Below are positions 35,332 through 48,025 of a stretch of 64,000 nt of DNA, piece after piece. The notes under the pieces are model-generated. The model was not told where the DNA came from. It worked only from the letters and a program-made list of their open reading frames with translations, and ran no database searches. How positions within the stretch are numbered: position 1 is the stretch's first letter; every line of letters begins with the position of its first letter. Source of the stretch: Bidens hawaiensis (lineage: Eukaryota > Streptophyta > Magnoliopsida > Asterales > Asteraceae); assembly GCA_021521415.1 (NCBI GenBank), contig JAIQDT010003569.1, positions 210,241 to 274,240 of the forward strand. The letters run 5' to 3'. Position numbers and translations under genes: made by a program.

Positions 35332-35354
35332 ACGAAAACCTGACAGCCAAAGAT

Positions 35355-36254
35355 TTTTTTTTTTTCTTTTTTTTTTTAAACAGCCAAAGATGCCTGTTGG
35401 CTGTTTCCTATGCCAGAAGTCACCTCTTTAACTGATTAGATTGAGGAAGCCTTCCTAAAACCTAGTACCTTTTTTTCTGTCCTTATTAAATGTGTCAAAC
35501 ATCTATCTATGCCCCCCCACTCATTCAACTTATTGTCTTCAAGACACATCATGTTTCTGAAAAATAAATGTTTAATAAGGTTACGACCATATCACTAAAA
35601 GAGTAAAAGCATTAACTCATATTTCTTTTGTTCTTGTATATTTGATTATTTTAAAAGTTTTTTTTTTATTTTGTTATGATTATTCAACCATTAGGTTCGG
35701 TTTCGGATTATGATATTTTTACACACCGCTAGCTTTAGTTAAAAGTATAGTTTTTTTTTCCTTCTAAAATATGCATATATGGCTTGATGATCATATTAGT
35801 TATGTATTTAATCAACTGTTGCTTCCAACGTCTAAAATGTGTTCAAATTAATATTTATAGAAAGTTATTTGGGCGCACACATTGACATGTCATCATCATG
35901 GTTGCGCCACACATAATTACGGGCCAAACAAAAGGGGCATCATTAGAGTGGTGGGCGCCATCAAGAGTGGTGGGCGCCATCAAGGGAGAGAGTCGTTGGG
36001 GTTGGTTATCCAAGGGGATAGTTAAAGCCCATTCACTACATATGATTTATGAGTTAGTTAATGTGTTATTGCCTAGGTGATAGTAACATGATAGTACTTT
36101 TGGTTAAGTAACCCCTTCATGAAAATTGTATTATGATCCATAAGTTTGCTAGACAAGGTAAATGTAAACAATATTTTGTTTCAACAAGATTTATTAATAA
36201 AAAAGATTATAAAAGTTTTATAAACATTTTTTTAATAAAGTGATATGTTATTAG
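35355..36254. other. Gene-free stretch
   Basis: AGAGTGGTGGGCGCCATC is repeated in tandem at 35945 and 35964. The 60-codon ORF over it is repeat-derived. Nothing else is recognised. Confidence 0.4.
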
Positions 36255-37221
36255 CTGGGCGGCTGGTGGCTAGGGCGAGCTGGACTTCCGTCCAGGGCAC
36301 CTTATTTCCGGGGGCACTAAAATTCTGGTCCCCGGATTTATATTGTACTTGTCGACGATCTTTTGTTTGCCTATCAAACTAGCAACCACTCTCTCCGGTC
36401 ATGAACTTAAAAAAAGTGAAGTCAAGAGAGAAAATATCATATTAGAATGCGTATTCAAAATGATGGAAAATGAGTTACTGGAAAAGATGAAAAGAAGGAA
36501 GGAGAAGTGGGAAGTTGCAGAAGTGGATTCTAGACTCAAACTCTAATATTTTATCTTATATTTAATTCTTTTTTAATTAAATACTTTTTACAACTTACAA
36601 GTCTCAGGTACTTTTTACTTTTTTTTCTTATTTTCAAAAGAATTTCATATAAATTAAAGTAGGTATATATTTTCTACTGTTAAGGCTTTTAATAAATTTA
36701 TTATTATAAGTTAAAATTATTTTCTGCATTTAATTTTTCATTGTTTATATTGTTTCAGTTATAAGTTATTAGATAATTGCTTATATTATTTATTATTTAT
36801 ATATGCATATGTACATTACTATTTTATTAAAAAACATATCATCTTTCAACAAATATATAACTTAAATAACATCTTTTTCGCGTAAAATTGTTTCTATAAA
36901 ATATACATTATATATAAGCAGTTCAAATCTTACTGATATATGTTAGCAAGGGTTGAAAATAAGATAATTTACAATGGTTTCAAGAATTCAAGATACAAGA
37001 CAAGGCCGACAACCGGTGGTCGGTAATTTTCAAGAGCCATTTTTTTTTCTTTTTACAAATTTGGTATTCATCTTAATTATATGTTGAGCCCGAAATATTT
37101 TTTATCCATAACGTTAATCATTATTTAAAAGATTAGCTTACATATTTCGTTTCTGTATGGGGTCTACGAGTCTTTTTATTTTGGCTCGGCCGAGGTATTT
37201 AAATCCTCAGGGCCAGTCCTG
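36255..37221. mobile_element. Non-autonomous hAT element (967 bp)
   Basis: It is flanked by a perfect 8-bp duplication GTTATTAG (36247-36254 and 37222-37229). The ends CTGGGCGGCTGG and CCAGTCCTG are imperfect inverted repeats of the CAGGGCCGG hAT type. It contains a 67-codon ORF (36343-36546) rich in Lys and Glu, with the phrase KMMENELLEKMKRRKEKWE, possibly a transposase-derived remnant; I do not recognise it. Confidence 0.7.
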
Positions 37222-37229
37222 GTTATTAG

Positions 37230-38077
37230 TTTTAAAAAATAAATAATATCCGGTAAAAGGTTAAAGGTCTTGCAAAAGTAAAAAGTTGTTTGGGCAGTAA
37301 TTTAGTTTAGTTAATTTATGATTTGACAAATCATAGGTTTTGTGTAAAATTGAGGAATTCTAGTAAGTCCGTGGGACATTTTTTGAGTTTTTGACCACTA
37401 TCAAATCTGTTTGTCCAATCTTCCTACGGTGGCTACCCCTTCTATCCAGTTATAGCATCCCAACAGGAAAAATAATATATAATTTTTATATTGTTATATA
37501 AAATATCTATTTTTGTATACTACAAAACGATTCATATAAATCTTCCTCGCTCAAAATACCATTTAAATATATAAATTTTAAGAAATAACAATATACAAGC
37601 ATAACTTATCCTCATATATGAATTCTTTTATAAGCCCACCTATGACCTATCTAATTGTTAATTGTCCTTCAGGGGCATCCAATAAAAAAAATACATAGAA
37701 GATTAGTATGTGTTTATAACCGTCAGTTTTCAGTCACACATCACCTCCTTGACCCACCACCTTTATTAGTTTAGAGTTTAACCATTTAGGTCTCTTAATG
37801 GTTTACCTCTATAACCAAACAACCTCTAACTAGTTACTAGGTCTAACATCTAATCCTTTGCAATTATGTTTTATAACTTATAAGTACACGCCTAAAAATT
37901 AGCTAAGGTGTCTCTGATTCTAGAGAGTAGAAATGTACTTGAATAATAATGAAACCAATATTGTTAGTATTTGTTTTAATTCTTTTGAGTTTTATAAAAC
38001 CCATGATATAAGGACATTATATATGCTTATTAATATATTCCCTTTCCTCTTGATTTTGATTCTGAAATATTAACCAA
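37230..38077. other. Gene-free AT-rich stretch
   Basis: No coding frame, inverted repeat or tandem repeat of note was seen. Confidence 0.4.
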
Positions 38078-38106
38078 CTAGGTTAGATCCTGTGTTTCAT
38101 ACGGGT
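38078..38106 (-). mobile_element. Helitron 3' terminus, eroded
   Basis: On the minus strand an ACCCGTATGAAACACAGG hairpin remnant is followed by a short spacer and CTAG (38078-38081). The element body would lie to the right, close to the 3' end of the AP2-like gene. Confidence 0.4.
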
Positions 38107-38770
38107 GGAAATTATAATAAAAATAAAAATTATTATATGTAATACATAAATTCAGTTATTTCATATAATAATTTTTATTTATGACTTTTATTTCATATTC
38201 ATTTAAATAAAATTATAACTTAAAGTATTAAATTTGAAATACATGTATATAAAAAAATTAAAAGATTTGTTCATAATTTTCACCATTTAATAACTTTCCA
38301 AGATTTTAGCCATTGCATATATCGTCGAACTTTTGTTATTGATTTAAATGATTATAAAATAAAATTAATGAAGAATTTTATATTGAATTGTAAAAGGTTA
38401 AAGATTAGTCTTTCTAAATTTATATAAATAACTTAATACGATTTTAGAATGGTAATTAAATGAAAAATAATGGATAGAAGATTTTATGTATTTAATGAAT
38501 TGTTATACATTTTAATGAATAATAATTATTGTTAATTAGGTGAAAAATGTATTTAAGGGAATTGTATATGTGGAATCCAATATGGACACTCTATTAAATA
38601 AAAAATGTTAGGTTCAAATATAAACATGTTAATATTACTTTATAAATCATTGACCAGAAGGTTACATTGCCATATTGACTAAGAATCAATACATATGAAT
38701 CCACATTATCTAGAAAGTGTTGCTTCTATTCTCTATAAACTAAGAAGATGTGCTTCCTAAACTTGTACCT
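38082..38770. other. Sequence downstream of the AP2-like gene
   Basis: AT-rich and non-coding. It should include the 3' UTR and poly(A) region of the gene on the minus strand, but no unambiguous signal was chosen. Confidence 0.4.
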
Positions 38771-41364
38771 TCAACTCCTACAGTAGTACGGTGGGATCGA
38801 GGTGGCATTGTAGTGATAGTGAGCAGCAGCAACAGCAGATGATGATGGTATGTTATCGAATCCTGATGATGCTGCGGCCGATAAGAATGACGCTGGTGTA
38901 GCTCCTCCCCTTACCACCCAACACGGAGGCATGCTTGGTGTTCCCTGATCATTAAAAGATAAGCTTTTAAACCAAAATTAACCTATAAAATTAAACCAAA
39001 ATTTTTTTTTAGAATTAAGTTTACATTTATTAGTTATAAGACTCGGTTGTGTTGACCGGTCAACCTAACCTAGCCCAATCCATTTTGACCTACGCATAAC
39101 TTACACGTATAAACATGCTACGTAACTCAACCCGATCCATTTTGAACCATACTTTGTTATGTTATTTTAAATATAAAATTAACGAGTGATAATTATGCGT
39201 CGAATATTACCATAGTTGTTGCAACATGAGATGACATGTCTCCTAAGATGTAGTTGATCTCATTCAAGTTCCCTGAGGTGTCATTCTCTTGATTACCTCC
39301 TGTTAAAGATGGGGGAGCAATTCCCAAGTTCAAATCCATAGATTGCATGTTTTCTGTATAAAGCAAGTCATGATAAGCAAAATTAACCAAATTTAACAAG
39401 TGATAACGAAAAATTTAATATTAATTTCTACGGTTTTACTACCATTGCTTAGCTCGCCTTCGTATGAGCTAGGATCAAAGTTGGTTATAGCTTCTTTTCC
39501 GTTGCATTTTATAGCCGCCTTATCATAAGCCCTAATGAATTCATAAAATCACACCGCTGTTAGGACAAGAAACAGAAACCTAGTGTCTACACTCGTCTTT
39601 ATATGCAATATACAAAGAGTACCCCAATTTACAACATATATTCGATATGCAACCATGTAAAAAAATCATGTGTTCACGACTGCTAGGGAACACATGTACT
39701 ATCATAGCATCATTTGTCTACTAATATTGTGTGTAGCCTAAGCATTAAAACAAATTATTCAACACGCGTGCAACTTATTCCCAAATCATGCAAGTATGTC
39801 AAATATATTAGCACCGCACCTCCACAATTTTGTCCAATCGAGTAATTAACTAATTATTGAGTTAATTGTGGAAAATGATCACCTTGCAGCTTCGATTTCA
39901 CTGTCGAACAATCCAAGGTAGATGTACCTATAAAATGTACGAAAACTTGAGTGCATACTCCTTGATGACTACATATGATTCTAACTTTAGTTAATAAGAA
40001 CTCACTTCTTTCCTAGAAATTGCCCCATTCGCGCTTCCCATCGACCGCATTTGTGCAAAGTAACCCCTCGATATTTTGAGCTTCCTCTAGAGAATCCGGT
40101 GCTTTGACGTCGAAGAATATGCACAAACTCTTCTTTCGTCAAGCTTTTCATCTGTAATTATATTAAGCTAGTATGATAATGACTCAAAAGAGGCTATTGA
40201 GCTAGCATCTTACTCTAGAGCTCAGATTTGCTAACCAACTTTTTGTCTCACATGTATTGTATGATTGTACTGGATGACATAACACAATACTATGTTGTAC
40301 GTGCAATACAACCAACCATAGTACTCTACAATGCTGCTAAGATACAAAAAAATGTGACGTTTTATATCATCCCCTTACTTATGCTTAGGTGTTTACAAAC
40401 CTGATTAAATTCTTCTTCATAATCACTTATTTTAAAGTTGATATCAGCGTCAAGACCCCGGAACTTTATAGCACCGCGATCATATGCCCTGAAGATAATA
40501 TCACATTGATAAGCTTAGTTGTGCTTCAAATTATCAAATTAATTATAAATAACATGAAATATGAACAAGATAATGACCTAGCAGCAGCATGGGCAGTATC
40601 AAATCCACCTATAATATCCGGTACATGAACATAGATAATTCAAACAATAATTAACATGTCATGTCAGATACTTTAAGATAACACATTTATATAAATAAAA
40701 TCAGAATCAAACAGGCTTATGATTTTCTCGAGGTTGAACCAAAGTGATCAAACAAAACGGTTTTTACAAAAATTCACGGCTCACCTACTTACTACGGTTT
40801 TGAAATAAAAAAATAAGCTTTTATTAAAACATTTAAGATGATAAAATGGTTCATGAATATTATACTTACACATATACATATATTCTAAAGTTTAATAAAT
40901 ATATGTTTGGTTTACCCGTGCCAAGTTTCAAACTGTCGGCAAAACTGTTAAACCAGCAAAACCGTACGGGATGATAATATACTTGCTTACCTAGATATAC
41001 TTGTTTCCCACAATCCCTACAACAAGAATGTCATACAAAATCCAACATGAGTTAACCTAGCAATTTAGAAAACAAAAATATTTATCATTATACAAACTAA
41101 CCAAATATGTGATTCCCATCTTCCGGTTCTTTGATAAAACGTAACACCGCGATACTCCGAACTTCGAGACCTCGGTCCCCTCCTACTCCTCTTCACCTGT
41201 TGTATATGCCGCTGCTGCTGACGTGGAATTGCCGCGAAAACTTGCTTTGTTGTAAAGTCTTCTTGGCTATTATTTTTTAGTATATCAAATTTATACACGA
41301 GATTTGAGCACTGAACATCGTCAACGTTGGTCTGACCGATACTTAGATTAAGATCTAACATCAC
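38771..41364 (-). CDS. AP2-like ethylene-responsive transcription factor (AP2/TOE/SMZ type, miR172 target)
   Basis: Nine exons with GT-AG borders join without a stop into 334 codons: 41364-41102, 41016-40991, 40608-40578, 40488-40401, 40151-40006, 39927-39883, 39531-39443, 39353-39211 and 38944-38771 (stop at 38773-38771). The phases are consistent at every junction. The protein starts [10 protein letters not shown], an EAR-type repression motif, then [20 protein letters not shown] opens the first AP2 domain (about residues 68-130). The second AP2 domain follows (from [20 protein letters not shown]). Near the C-terminus are [11 protein letters not shown] and the AAASSGFDN segment encoded by the miR172 site. 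Two AP2 domains plus the miR172 site define the euAP2 clade, nuclear DNA-binding repressors of flowering time and floral organ genes. The short N-terminus and length resemble TOE3/SMZ/SNZ more than AP2 itself. The start is the first ATG of the frame. It is isolated among transposons but looks intact. Confidence 0.92.
38857..38877 (-). promoter_or_regulatory. miR172 target site in the last exon
   Basis: The mRNA reads CCGCAGCATCATCAGGATTC followed by G. It differs from the canonical AP2-clade site (CTGCAGCATCATCAGGATTC then T) at the second and last positions, leaving the central and seed-paired region intact. miR172 represses euAP2 mRNAs by translational inhibition and cleavage, so this gene is likely under age- and photoperiod-dependent miR172 control. 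Confidence 0.85.
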
Positions 41365-41577
41365 GTCAATTATCTCAAATTAAGTGCTAAAGAACCTGCA
41401 CAATCAGACACTAAAACAACATTAATTTTTGTTGGGACAAGAAACACTTGATGATACTAAGGTTTAAAAAAGTGGTTGGATATAAGAGAAGTAATTGTGT
41501 GTACCGATATTTAGAGGGGGTTACAATGTTTTTATCTAATGTGAGTGAGTGTTGGTAGATGTAGAGTTAAAGATAGT

Positions 41578-41596
41578 TTATATATATATGTATAAA
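41578..41596 (-). promoter_or_regulatory. Candidate TATA box of the AP2-like gene
   Basis: On the minus strand TTTTATACATATATATATAA lies ~215 bp upstream of the ATG. It is the only TATA-rich motif at a plausible distance, but TA tracts are common in this window, so the call is weak. Confidence 0.3.
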
Positions 41597-43645
41597 ATGG
41601 TGGTTGCTAGTGGATATAATAACCATTGGTAAAAGTTTAGAACCAGTGTGTTTTTTTATAAGTTAAAATTACAGAAAGTGTAATAAATAAGTTGTGATCA
41701 AATGATATACGAAAACATGTTTTTTTTTAAATAAATATAGAATTGTTAGGCCAACTTATTTAGAGCATGTGTTGTGATGTTATTAAAAGATGGCTAACTT
41801 CATGAGAACCGTACTAGTACACTTGCTGTGTGTAGGTGTTGTGGGAGAGAAAATGAGGGTTGTTAGGTAGTTATGTTACATCATGTATTAAATTTAAATA
41901 CTATATATCAAATATCTATGTATTTCTACGTGGTCGTTTTCGTATAAGGAGTTTGGGACACTAATGGTGGGGACATGTATACTTGTGGGCGATAGGTATT
42001 TACGTTCGAATGCTCGATCATTTGAGTACAAGTTGTATAACACGCATGACAACGTCGTATAAAAGAGTATAACCGCATAATTAAAATTCATTTAAGAAAT
42101 GGACGTATAGTTACACTGCTTGACACAAACCCGTACCATACAAATTGAGATAATTGAATTGTGCAAATGATATAACCACACCACCATATCGCATAGTGCA
42201 TTGCACCCTTTATAAGTTTCATTTATAAGAAAAGTTGTACTCATTAAAGAAAACAAATTTTGATTTTTATATAGTATATTAAAAAAAATAATAATAAAGT
42301 ATGTAAAAGTCTATGAATTTTAAAAATTTGGTGGAACTAGTATTAAACCATCTTCAATGGGTAAAAGCGGACGACAACGTGTGGAAACCATCTAGCATCT
42401 GATTTTGGACGGGAGGGGAGCCTCGCAGGAGCCTTCGGGATAGTGTTTTTACGATGATGCATGAGGAATTCCAAATCTGAGTGAGCGAGGATGGAGGCTA
42501 TTTTCTCTCTCACTCACACACACATATAGCTATACGACATTATCTAAAAAGTTTACATTCAAACTAGATGCATCACTTAGAAAAAAAAAGAAAGTGTTTC
42601 TAAAATATGTGATATGGTTGATACGTACTCAACCTCTTCCCAAAATGCAAGATTATAGTTTAGGACACAGCCACTTGTTGAAAATATATATTAGGCATGA
42701 CATTACATTAATATAGTCGTATGTTTACCCTTTATGGCTTCTATTTCATTTCTACATTTATGTCTTCTATTTCTTTTCAACACAGCCAATACAAAATATG
42801 TAAAACGAGAAACTTTTGGAGTATTTTCTAATCTGATTTAATTAACCGAACAAAATTACATTTGTAATATATATCAAAGAAACGTTAACTAACCAACTTA
42901 AATACAACACCCATAGAAAAACTAATTCATCCATTTCAACCTCATGTGCTGCTTAGTGCTTAGTACTTACAATAAAATACTACTCATGAAGCTTTCCAAC
43001 TTGCTAAGATGCAAAAGTTAAAATGTTAGCATGTGATTAAATTAAACTATGATTTTGCATTTGTCCTTTTTTAGGATTTTGTTGTGACCCATTGACCCAT
43101 GCGGAGGCAACAAAAGCACACCATGGGTAGAATCTAACGGACATAGGTAGCACTTAATTAAGAAAACAATGGTTATTGTCTTTGATTAGATTGGACAAAA
43201 GAAAAACAAGGGCTTTTTGGGAAAAGACTATAATGTCATGCTCCATTTACATTGATATTATACTTTACATATTTTATCCGAATTTTGATCGGGTCCAACC
43301 AAGATTTGTGAGACTTGTATATCTACGACCAGTTAAACAAAGGGAAAATGACACAAAAAACCTCAAATTTTAAACGTTCATAACTTGACTACTTGAGTTA
43401 ATGGTAGACTTATGACACAAAACCAGATAATAGAAAGATCTCAACGATCTTTATAATGTGACAAACAACCATAGGTATGGAGTGAGCAAATGACTGACTT
43501 AATAGAATCATAACCAATTAAATTAAATGATTTAACTAAAGTGAATTAACTGAACCAAACAACTAACCGACGGTTTGGTTAAGCCATGACTGGCAGGACC
43601 ATCCTAGAGGTATTTCGAGCCTCAGGCAGCGTTAAGGGCCCGTTA
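41597..43645. other. Upstream region of the AP2-like gene, gene-free
   Basis: AT-rich with no supported coding frame. It contains presumed promoter sequence and unassigned DNA. Short ORFs at 41894-42091 (minus) and 43176-43373 (plus) have no recognisable homology. Confidence 0.4.
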
Positions 43646-43887
43646 GAGCATCACCAATAGGGTGATTTTTGGTGATGTTTTGTTAGATGCCAAATGACAC
43701 ATGGTTCACCAAACACATTCTGTCTCCTATGTTCTCTCTCCTCTTTCCTCCACATCTATCTCACAAACACATTCTTGGAGATTCTTGCACAAGAATTTCA
43801 CACCTCCCTCTCTCCTTCACATCACCATCTCTCTCCTCCAACTCACCTTCTCTCTCTTCTAAAAATCTCTAAAAAGTAGAGATGGTC
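43646..43887. mobile_element. PIF/Harbinger-like MITE (242 bp)
   Basis: It starts GAGCATCACCAATAG, ends GAGATGGTC, and is flanked by TTA on both sides (43643-43645 and 43888-43890). The inverted ends are imperfect. The interior is strongly pyrimidine-rich (CTCTCTCC repeats), which explains the two overlapping 61-codon ORFs. Confidence 0.55.
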
Positions 43888-43890
43888 TTA

Positions 43891-44588
43891 TCCAGAGAGT
43901 TTGAATTTTGTTTTATAAATAAAAAGTTATAAATAGAAAAATATGGATAGTTCAGGACATGTTTCTAACACTTACTAAATCAAAATACTTGGGGGACTAG
44001 TTAAATTTTTTTGATACTCGACCAGTTAACTAACAAAGGTTTAAGCCCAGTAGTCCACACTAACAATAGGTTTAATCTAAAATAAGCCCAAGTTAGAGAA
44101 ACTTAAATTTGTGGTACTAGATGATTCTTTGATATTACACGAGGAATTAAAGTCTTTTGGCTTTGACATTGATGATATAAGCGAGCAAGGCTCCCGAAAT
44201 TGATCAAACAAGAAAATAAATTAAAAAAGATTTTTAGATAAGCATCTACCTAATTGCTGATTGTCATAGTATTAAATCTAGAGATAAATTTCTAAATGTC
44301 TGACTAAGTTCAAAAGATTTGGTTTAAGTCGTTAAGGCACCGTCACTAAGTTCAAAAGATAAATTTCTAAATGCCCGACACGAATTCAGTTTTATTAGTT
44401 AGGTTCGTTACCGGTACTAAATTCAAAAAATAATTAGCGTTATTCGTATTACTTATAATACAAAAATAATATGTTTAATACTGTAAAGCCCTGACGTTGG
44501 TAAAACTCTAGCCTTGAGTGATGAGTTGATGTGGATTTAATCGGTATATGATAGGTTCGTTATGATACCCCGAGCTAAACACTAAAAA
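43891..44588. other. Gene-free stretch
   Basis: AAGTTCAAAAGAT and TAAATTTCTAAATG phrases recur at about 44281-44375, a small local duplication. Nothing else is recognised. Confidence 0.4.
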
Positions 44589-44630
44589 TCTATATCTATA
44601 TCTATATCTATATCTATATCTATATCTGTA
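44589..44630 (+). repeat. (TCTATA)n at the Helitron 5' end
   Basis: Six copies of TCTATA and one TCTGTA form the start of the Helitron. The terminal TCTATA of the element seems to have expanded as a microsatellite. Confidence 0.85.
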
Positions 44631-45016
44631 TTATATTATAAAAGAGAGATGACCCTTCAAATTCTTTCATTCTCTCACCTTCAAACGCCCGTACTTTAAA
44701 TGCTCTCATTAAGTCTCCGGCAGTTCTTGACAAGTCTCCCATCTCCGGCGCATTCATAGCACGTCCGTAGCATTAACAGCGTCCGTTACCAATAGCTTTT
44801 AATCATTACCAACATCTATAACACAACAGTCAATTCAATTGTAGATTACTTCGTTCAATTGACTGTCTACCCTAATCTGTTCTGGTAACGGCTGCTCATC
44901 ATCATCATCGGCGATTCGGACAATAATCTTCATTTATTTTATTAACATCGTGGATTCATTAATCCTTGTATTTGTTTGGTATCGGTTAAATGTTTGATTA
45001 TCATCTAGATCATTGT

Positions 45017-45103
45017 ATGAACATGCAGTTACACAGGGATGGAAACGTTCTGTTCGCTTCTTACAAGCTTTTGCACCCTCTTCGTTACAAAATCATTGTT
45101 CCT
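45017..45103 (+). pseudogene. RPB11 (RNA polymerase II subunit) gene fragment in the Helitron
   Basis: The frame reads MQLHRDGNVLFASYKLLHPL then RYKIIV and is followed by a GTAAGT splice donor at 45104. This corresponds to the internal segment of plant RPB11 that runs through the VLFAGYKLPHPL motif to KIIV. Only this exon piece is present. Substitutions such as G to S and P to L, and the lack of the rest of the protein, mark it as a captured fragment. Confidence 0.75.
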
Positions 45104-45319
45104 GTAAGTATTTTTAGGGTTTTTTTAATGCATTTGATGCACTTTGTGTAACTTTCACCTGTTTGATGCTTGGAGTACTAAGTTACAAACATGATTTAAT
45201 GGGCAAAAGCTTTTTTATTGAATTCTTTTTATATAATTCAATCACCAATTAAAGTGTGTGCAATATGAGCCTTTTATTCATAATTAAATATTTGACTTTT
45301 GTTTTGAGAATCTGAAGCA

Positions 45320-46169
45320 GGCTTGCTTACTTGCATGAACATATAGAACCAAAGGTTGTGCATCGATTTCATGGCAAACTTTATGACTTTGGAATGACCA
45401 AGATTTTAGATGCAGGAGTAAATACAAGAGTTACGGGGACATCCAAGAAGGTTTCAACTTCTTGTTAAAACATATGTATCATTCTTTGTAACGAGTTAAA
45501 AATATAGTTGGTTGAATACTGTGTAAACTTCTTTATGTTGCAACAGGTATGTGGCTCCAAAGTATGCAAATACTAGCATGTTACATGAAAAAAGTCATAT
45601 TTATAGTTTCGATATGCTCTCCTTGTGGAAGCAGTATCCGAAAGGGATCCTGTGGATTACAGTTAAGCTGCTAATGAGGTACAATAACTAGCATCATATT
45701 ATTACAAAAGCTATAATATTTCTATGAGTATACTATTTATATATAAGCATTGTGTTATTTGCTGGTTTGATGACCACTGTAGATAAAAAAAATTAGCATC
45801 ATATTATTACAAAAGGTATATTATTTCTAAAAGAATATACTTTTTATATATAAGCATTGTGTTATTTGCTGGTTTGACCGTATAATTAAATTGACTCATG
45901 CGTTGGTAAATGGGTCAAAATTGCCATTTTAATGTAGAACAGTGGTAGAATTTTCAATTCTTTTAAAACTTCTGGCAGGTCAATCTTGTTGAGTGGCTGA
46001 AAATGGTGATAGGCAATAAAAGAGCAGGGAAGTTGTTGACCTGAAATGTTCAACACATACTGTGGAACGTGCAATTCTGGTGGCTCTTAGATGTGTCAAT
46101 CCTGACTCTAGAAAGTGACCTAAAAGAGTCAAGTTGAGAATGCTTGATTCAGATTTCCCATACCGTGAG
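45320..46169 (+). pseudogene. Receptor-like kinase gene fragments (three exons) in the Helitron
   Basis: Three exon-like blocks with AG acceptors follow gene order: 45320-45451 ([28 protein letters not shown]), 45547-45679 (YVAPKYANTSMLHEKSHIYS, then a frameshift before the RDPVDYS-like codons) and 45979-46169 (VNLVEWLKMVIGNKRAGKLL, then shifted frames containing the LVALRCVNPDS and PYREV equivalents). These are kinase subdomains VI-XI of the plant receptor-like kinase group related to Arabidopsis At2g42960/At5g18500. HRD is changed to HRF and the intervening catalytic-loop stretch is deleted, so it is dead. Confidence 0.85.
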
Positions 46170-47180
46170 GTAATCCTTTTGTTTGTTTTTTTGTTTGGTA
46201 TTTAACAAGCATTGGTTAGAGTTGGTAAAATGGGTGGGAACACGTGTTCTTTTGGTATGGGTGTAAACGGGTTTGGATGATAACCGCCTATCGTTCTAAA
46301 TTTATACTTATTTATTTATGTAAATAATTAGTGTGCCAAGTATGTTGAGGAAAGTTTTATAATAATTGTTTATTAAAATGATCATGCATTAAAGTTTTAA
46401 TCTATTTTGTTTTTAGCTATTCGTTACTTGACTATGGGACTGTATGCTTAAATAAAGAAACTAACTCCTGTTGAAGGCAAGGTACTGCAATATAAACATG
46501 CGTGTCTTATTTGTTGAATATAACGGTTAAAAAATTTGCTAAAAGTTATCGTCTTGATCAAGGTAATTTGATGTTTAAGTATTGATTTAATGTCATTTAT
46601 ATCTTGAGTTTTTTTTAGCAAGTATTTTAAGATTTGAAGATTTATGCTTTCATTTATCTTCCAGTTAATTTTTGTAAGTCTTATTATTTGTTTAAGATAA
46701 TGACAGGAGTTCTATCCAAATCAAGTTAAAGTTTTTAGACACCTTGCTTATGTTATAAGACTTTAAGATGATAAACAACAAATTAAGTTGGAGTAAAGCC
46801 TACATAAATACTTGAGATAATGGTGATGTGCCCACAAGCTCCACAATTATGTTAAAGCTCTTTTGGTGTTTTTATTGGTAATAGTTAACGTCGGTTGTGG
46901 CAGACTAAAGGCAGCATCCAAATTTTTTTGTAGTTTATTTTAACTGTGCATTTCAAATTATCTACTTCATGATCTTTTAGATATAAATGATAAATAGGTT
47001 GAAATTAATCCTAACTTCTTATGTTGTTGCTACTGATATTAATGTTATGGGTTTGATTAAAGATGACCCACCGTGGCACATTAACATGCCTAACCTGACC
47101 CGCCTACTACTGCATATTCTAATATGTCGGTATCTTTTCACATTTGGTTTATGTGAATTTTCTTTATTAGCTCCTTGCAT
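46170..47180. other. Helitron body, no recognisable gene
   Basis: AT-rich DNA between the kinase fragment and the solo LTR. Some of it may be intron or flanking DNA captured with the kinase gene; none can be identified. Confidence 0.4.
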
Positions 47181-47689
47181 TGTCACACCCGGCCATGAGC
47201 GGCGGAAACAGCCGGGCGCGCGCGAGTGGGGATTGATAATTAAGCACGGGCCATTGCAAACATTCAAAGTAAGATTTTCATTGCGCATGAAAAGTTTAAT
47301 ACAAATACATTACATTGTTTAAAAATTACATAAAAACATCCAAGTATAAAAACTGTTGAAGATTTCCACGCCATATCCCCTTGCGCGGCGGGAACAACCA
47401 CGCGCATCGAAGGGATAGAACTAAAATCTTCCAAAAAGCTAGTTTTAGATGTTCAGCGTGAGGTGCTCTAAGTGTGACTCCATGTGCTACCTAGTTATCT
47501 CCTGAAAGACATGTAAAAACATTTGGATCAGTATAAACTGAGTGAGTTCACAAGTTTTAGTAACTATATAAATCGCATTGCATCAAAGTCTTGATAAAAT
47601 CATATTGAAGCACATTTCTGATTTCATGTCTAAACATATACTTGTTAATCCGTATAAAAACATAGATCTGACACATATTTCTGATAAAA

Positions 47690-48025
47690 GTCGTTCCGCG
47701 GGCTACGCGCGATCATTACCGGAAGTGTGCTCGTCCATGCAAAGTGGCGCTGCCACTACGAGCTAAATAATATAATGCCGTCCCGCGGTTTACGCGTGGA
47801 CATTTCTGAAAAACCGTGCTCGTCTATGCAAAGAGGCGCTGCCCCTACGAGCTAATCAATAATTCCGTCCCGCGGGTTACGCGCGGACGTTGTGCCGGAA
47901 AACAAGGCGCTCGTCCATGCAAAGAGGCGCGACCCCTACGAGCGGGCTCAAACCCATAGTACTGCCCCATGACCATACTAGGCACTCGTCCATGCAAAGA
48001 GGTGCGACCCCTACGAGTGGGTGGA
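47690..48025. repeat. CGTCCATGCAAAGAGGCGC repeats in the solo LTR
   Basis: Four units each contain GCTCGTCCATGCAAAG and CCCCTACGAGC; three also carry CCGTCCCGCGGGTTACGCG-type sequence. They are inverted-repeat rich (GCTCGT...ACGAGC), so each unit can fold. Confidence 0.85.

Noticed and set aside
40389..40628. 79-codon plus-strand ORF inside the AP2-like gene
   Set aside because: It is antisense to exons 3 and 4 and the intron between them; the minus strand encodes the conserved AP2 domain.
45886..46074. 62-codon minus-strand ORF
   Set aside because: It is the antisense shadow of the kinase exon fragment on the plus strand.
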